Shown: positions 61,921-64,000 of the stretch, piece after piece
How positions within the stretch are numbered: the first letter of the stretch is position 1
Layout: the number at the start of each line of letters is the position of its first letter
Assembly: GCF_015762685.1 (NCBI RefSeq)
Contig: NZ_PEHF01000086.1
Location: forward strand, 28,092-92,091
Source of the DNA: Candidatus Symbiopectobacterium sp. 'North America'
GTDB taxonomy: Bacteria; Pseudomonadota; Gammaproteobacteria; Enterobacterales; Enterobacteriaceae
Length of the DNA stretch: 64,000 bases
Direction: 5' to 3'
Notes under the pieces: generated by a model
Seen by the model: the letters and a program-made list of their open reading frames with translations, nothing else
The model's database searches: none
Told to the model about the DNA's origin: nothing
Position numbers and translations under genes: made by a program

Positions 61921-62466
61921 CTATTCCTGATGACTTAATAAGTAAACGTTTTTAAAATCGCCATCTAATTGCTTTAACGTCTCAATAACCTTTTCTTTAT
62001 CCAACACTCTTTTTAGTGCTTTTTCATTACACGAAGAATTTTTCCCTCCTTTCATCACCAATAAGGGAGTGAGCATTTTATCAGATGTCATCTTTATTAT
62101 GATTTCATTATCAGAGTAATTTTTATCATGTTTTAAATGATTCACAATTTTATATAACCGATAAAATTTTTTAGCTGCTCGTGATTTAGGTTTGTAAATC
62201 GATGATTCCCTTTCAATACGAAGTAAGTGAATCAAACTCGCTGAGTAAATTTCTATCAGGTTACGTTTTTTTGCCTCTGGACGTTGATATCCTAAAATTT
62301 CGCAAATATCCGATAACGACTCATAAGCGGCATTACCCAATCTTATTGTAATACTGTGTTCGCCAAGTTTTTCGAGTTTCTCTTTACGTTTATTTTGATA
62401 TTCAACATCCCTTTTTCTTCTAATAGCTAATTCATTAGCTTTTTCTGTTTTTGTTTTTTTCACCAT
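61921..62466 (-). CDS. CopB/RepB-like DNA-binding protein
   Basis: 181 residues, strongly basic. The N-terminal 80 residues (RRKRDVEYQNKRKEKLEKLG, then ITIRLGNAAYESLSDICEIL) resemble the ribbon-helix-helix copy-control protein CopB of IncFII plasmids, extended by a C-terminal basic domain of unknown type. The start ATG has GGAAT upstream; an earlier ATG at 62481 is possible. Its gene faces the AlpA-like gene across three palindromes, so it may repress replication or excision genes. Confidence 0.6.
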   Translation of the reverse strand: MVKKTKTEKANELAIRRKRDVEYQNKRKEKLEKLGEHSITIRLGNAAYESLSDICEILGYQRPEAKKRNLIEIYSASLIHLLRIERESSIYKPKSRAAKKFYRLYKIVNHLKHDKNYSDNEIIIKMTSDKMLTPLLVMKGGKNSSCNEKALKRVLDKEKVIETLKQLDGDFKNVYLLSHQE

Positions 62467-62497
62467 TCTTATTCCAACCATATGTTCAAAATATCGG

Positions 62498-62591
62498 ATC
62501 TGACGATCAGATTAATGTTCGATACACGATTGTCAAGATTAGATCTGATGATCAGACCATGAGGCTTTTTTAAAAAATCTGACCATCAGAT
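62498..62591. promoter_or_regulatory. Three copies of a 15-base palindrome ATCTGA-NNN-TCAGAT
   Basis: ATCTGACGATCAGAT (62498-62512), ATCTGATGATCAGAC (62543-62557) and ATCTGACCATCAGAT (62577-62591) lie between the divergent CopB-like and AlpA-like genes. They are probable operators for one of the two. A further inverted repeat CGTATC-AATCC-GATACG lies at 62641-62657. Confidence 0.7.
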
Positions 62592-62677
62592 AATTAAAAT
62601 CAGCATGAAAACGTCTGAATCAAAAACTGTAAAGAATCTTCGTATCAATCCGATACGCAAATCGAACAGGTTTTGTG

Positions 62678-62911
62678 ATGAATTATTCACGTCTGATCAA
62701 GATGAAAATGGTTCTTGAATTGTGTGCTATATCCCGTGCAACACTGTATCGCCAGATCAAAGCAGGCCACTTCCCTGAACCAGTTCGTTTAACAGGTGGG
62801 GCAAATGACCAAAGTAATTCTTCTCGTGCGATTGCATGGCGAGAGGAAGAAATACTTCAATAGATTACGAGTCGCCAAAAAGTATCTTTAGCGCTGGTAC
62901 AAACGAATTAA
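62678..62911 (+). pseudogene. AlpA-type regulator with in-frame stop
   Basis: MerR-like helix-turn-helix regulator of the AlpA family, which activates integrase or replication genes in P4-like elements. MNYSRLIKMKMVLELCAISR, then ATLYRQIKAGHFPEPVRLTG and AIAWREEEILQ. A TAG at 62861-62863 falls where AlpA proteins usually have a tryptophan (EILQ-stop-ITSRQK). The frame goes on to a natural stop at 62909-62911. Loss of the last 16 residues may or may not matter, since the DNA-binding part is complete. Confidence 0.6.
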
Positions 62912-63100
62912 CTCGCCCCTAACTAATATAATCATTGCTTTAATAGCACGCTATATACACACATATACTATATCTGAATAGAGAATATACCAGTTAAACA
63001 TGATCCAATAGCCATTGGAAGCATTTACACCCTATTAGTGTCAGTTTCAATTGTTGTTGCTCTCTATTCCGTACATGGCTAATAGCCGTAGGGAATAACA
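62912..63100. other. AT-rich region with hairpins before rep, candidate replication origin
   Basis: No gene is visible. Hairpins include TCCAAT-AGCC-ATTGGA (63004-63019) and GGCTA-A-TAGCC (63077-63087). A rolling-circle double-strand origin is commonly found just before its initiator gene, so this is a candidate; there is no known nick site to confirm it. Confidence 0.35.
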
Positions 63101-64000
63101 ATGCTATTAAATAAGCACAATATCGATTTTTGCTCATCTATGATGATAGGAAAGGATAATGTTGTCCATTCATTACAAATGCGAATTGATGGGCTTGCAG
63201 TTGTAAGTTGCTTCATTAATAAAACAGAGCGTAGGAGAGTATACTCTAAGCTTAGAAAAATGAGAAACGTGAACTATAAAAAATACAAAGTGAGATACGT
63301 AAAAAACAAAGCAGGGAAATCTTATCGCAATGCGATATTAATCATGGATGCCAAAGAAAAGTCGCCAATTTTATTGCGAATTGACTATTCACCAATAAAT
63401 CATAATACAGGAGGGATACGCTTAGATTTTCGCCCCCAACATCTGACTCCAAGTAAGATTGATCGTCTATTATCATGGATGAACAAACGATTAGGGGAAA
63501 TATTTTATCATCTATTGGCACGCTCATGGGTTACACGAATAGATGTTGCTGTCGATATTTATGGATGCCAATTAGACAACTATATATGGGGATTAGAACG
63601 AGCAGGTAAAACTTCATATCGCAATACAAAACAGAGCTTACCGAGTGTAAGAATCGGCAGTTCATGTTCTATTTTATATATTCTTTGCTATGAGAAGCTA
63701 AATGCTCATGGAAACAAACAACTCACTTTCCGGGAGAAATCCAGATTCATTAATATCAATTTGAATGAGCATCGGCAATTTTTGCGTATTGAGTCCCGAT
63801 ATCAACCCAAAGCTACGCCTACGAGCAAGAACGGTAACGCCTTAATGCTTGCTCACCTTTTGAGTATGAAAAATCCCTTTGAGCGGCTTCAAATTTACTC
63901 AACCGAGTTAGCATATGAGCTGCTAACTGAGGGATTTTGTAAGCACACCGGTTTTAGTTCCACGCACTTTTTGAGATTTCCGGGTTTTCAGCCATCAGCC
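63101..64000 (+). CDS. Replication initiation factor-like protein (3' end outside window)
   Basis: An open frame of 300 codons runs to the window edge without a stop. ATG is preceded by TAGGGAATAACA. The motif WVTRIDVAVDIYG (R-x-D-x-A-x-D) and the aromatic/basic-rich surround resemble the Rep_trans (PF02486) initiators of rolling-circle replicons and of some integrative elements; YEKL and RIESRYQPKA further on fit the same family. The nicking tyrosine is not assigned. If correct, the element could replicate after excision. Family assignment is by motif memory only. Confidence 0.65.
   Translation, partial: MLLNKHNIDFCSSMMIGKDNVVHSLQMRIDGLAVVSCFINKTERRRVYSKLRKMRNVNYKKYKVRYVKNKAGKSYRNAILIMDAKEKSPILLRIDYSPINHNTGGIRLDFRPQHLTPSKIDRLLSWMNKRLGEIFYHLLARSWVTRIDVAVDIYGCQLDNYIWGLERAGKTSYRNTKQSLPSVRIGSSCSILYILCYEKLNAHGNKQLTFREKSRFININLNEHRQFLRIESRYQPKATPTSKNGNALMLAHLLSMKNPFERLQIYSTELAYELLTEGFCKHTGFSSTHFLRFPGFQPSA

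Larger units (their letters stand above)
57901..64000. mobile_element. Integrated genetic element at yicC (right end outside window)
   Basis: A block of AT-rich genes unlike the flanking chromosome: tyrosine integrase, secreted/membrane proteins of unknown role, XRE repressor, CopB-like protein, AlpA-like regulator and a replication-initiation-like protein. This set fits an integrative satellite or plasmid-derived island. The integrase and at least two other genes carry stops or shifts, so it is probably no longer mobile. Confidence 0.75.

Overview
The window is a piece of an Enterobacterales chromosome, recognisable from E. coli-like gene blocks: udp-dlhH-metE-metR-yigM, cysE-gpsA-secB-yibN, envC-yibQ-tdh-kbl, rfaD-waaF-waaC-waaL, the waaQ-type LPS core operon behind a JUMPstart/ops element, waaA-coaD, mutM-rpmG-rpmB-radC-coaBC-dut-slmA-pyrE-rph, and yicC. 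Joining metR/yigM directly to pagP/cysE is unlike E. coli. A Pectobacteriaceae-like or Sodalis-like lineage is my guess; the sequence does not prove it.

The main theme is gene decay. I count about eighteen damaged genes: in-frame stops (dlhH, metE twice, yigM, a dipeptide epimerase, gsiA, gsiC, a peptide ABC ATPase, a peptide-binding protein, an LprI-like gene twice, an AlpA-like gene), frameshifts (metE, radC, cysE tail, a permease, an M19 dipeptidase, a LysR regulator, the integrase twice) and deletions (ppc, metR tail, gsiD fused to a peptidase gene, a permease fused to an ATPase). Some frameshifts lie in homopolymers and could be read errors; the substitutions to stop codons and the deletions could not. 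Genes for envelope, nucleotide, translation and division functions look intact. Methionine synthesis, peptide uptake and accessory functions carry the damage, as expected for a host-associated or recently restricted organism.

Layout: 1-12.7 kb, mixed metabolism (ppc, phosphatase, udp, dlhH, metE/metR, yigM, pagP, cysE, gpsA, secB, yibN). 13.0-17.6 kb, envC, yibQ, tdh, kbl. 17.8-33.2 kb, LPS inner and outer core genes with an AT-rich middle (26.5-31.3 kb) of glycosyltransferases and an acyltransferase, then waaA-coaD. 33.3-40.7 kb, a glycosyltransferase and the mutM-to-rph housekeeping block.

40.9-56.9 kb, inserted between rph and yicC (neighbours in E. coli), is a peptide-salvage locus: two Dpp/Gsi-type ABC importers and at least six enzymes for bonds that ordinary peptidases leave (L-Ala-D/L-Glu epimerase, P1/DmpA-type aminopeptidase remnant, M55 D-aminopeptidase, isoaspartyl peptidase, S12 D-aminopeptidase, M19 dipeptidase), with a LysR regulator. 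Both importers are broken, while three of the enzymes and the GsiB-like binding protein are still open.

57.9 kb to the window end is an integrated element at the 3' end of yicC. It has a decayed tyrosine integrase, small secreted and membrane proteins, an XRE repressor with repeated operators, a CopB-like protein facing an AlpA-like gene across three palindromes, and a replication-initiation-like protein that runs off the window end.
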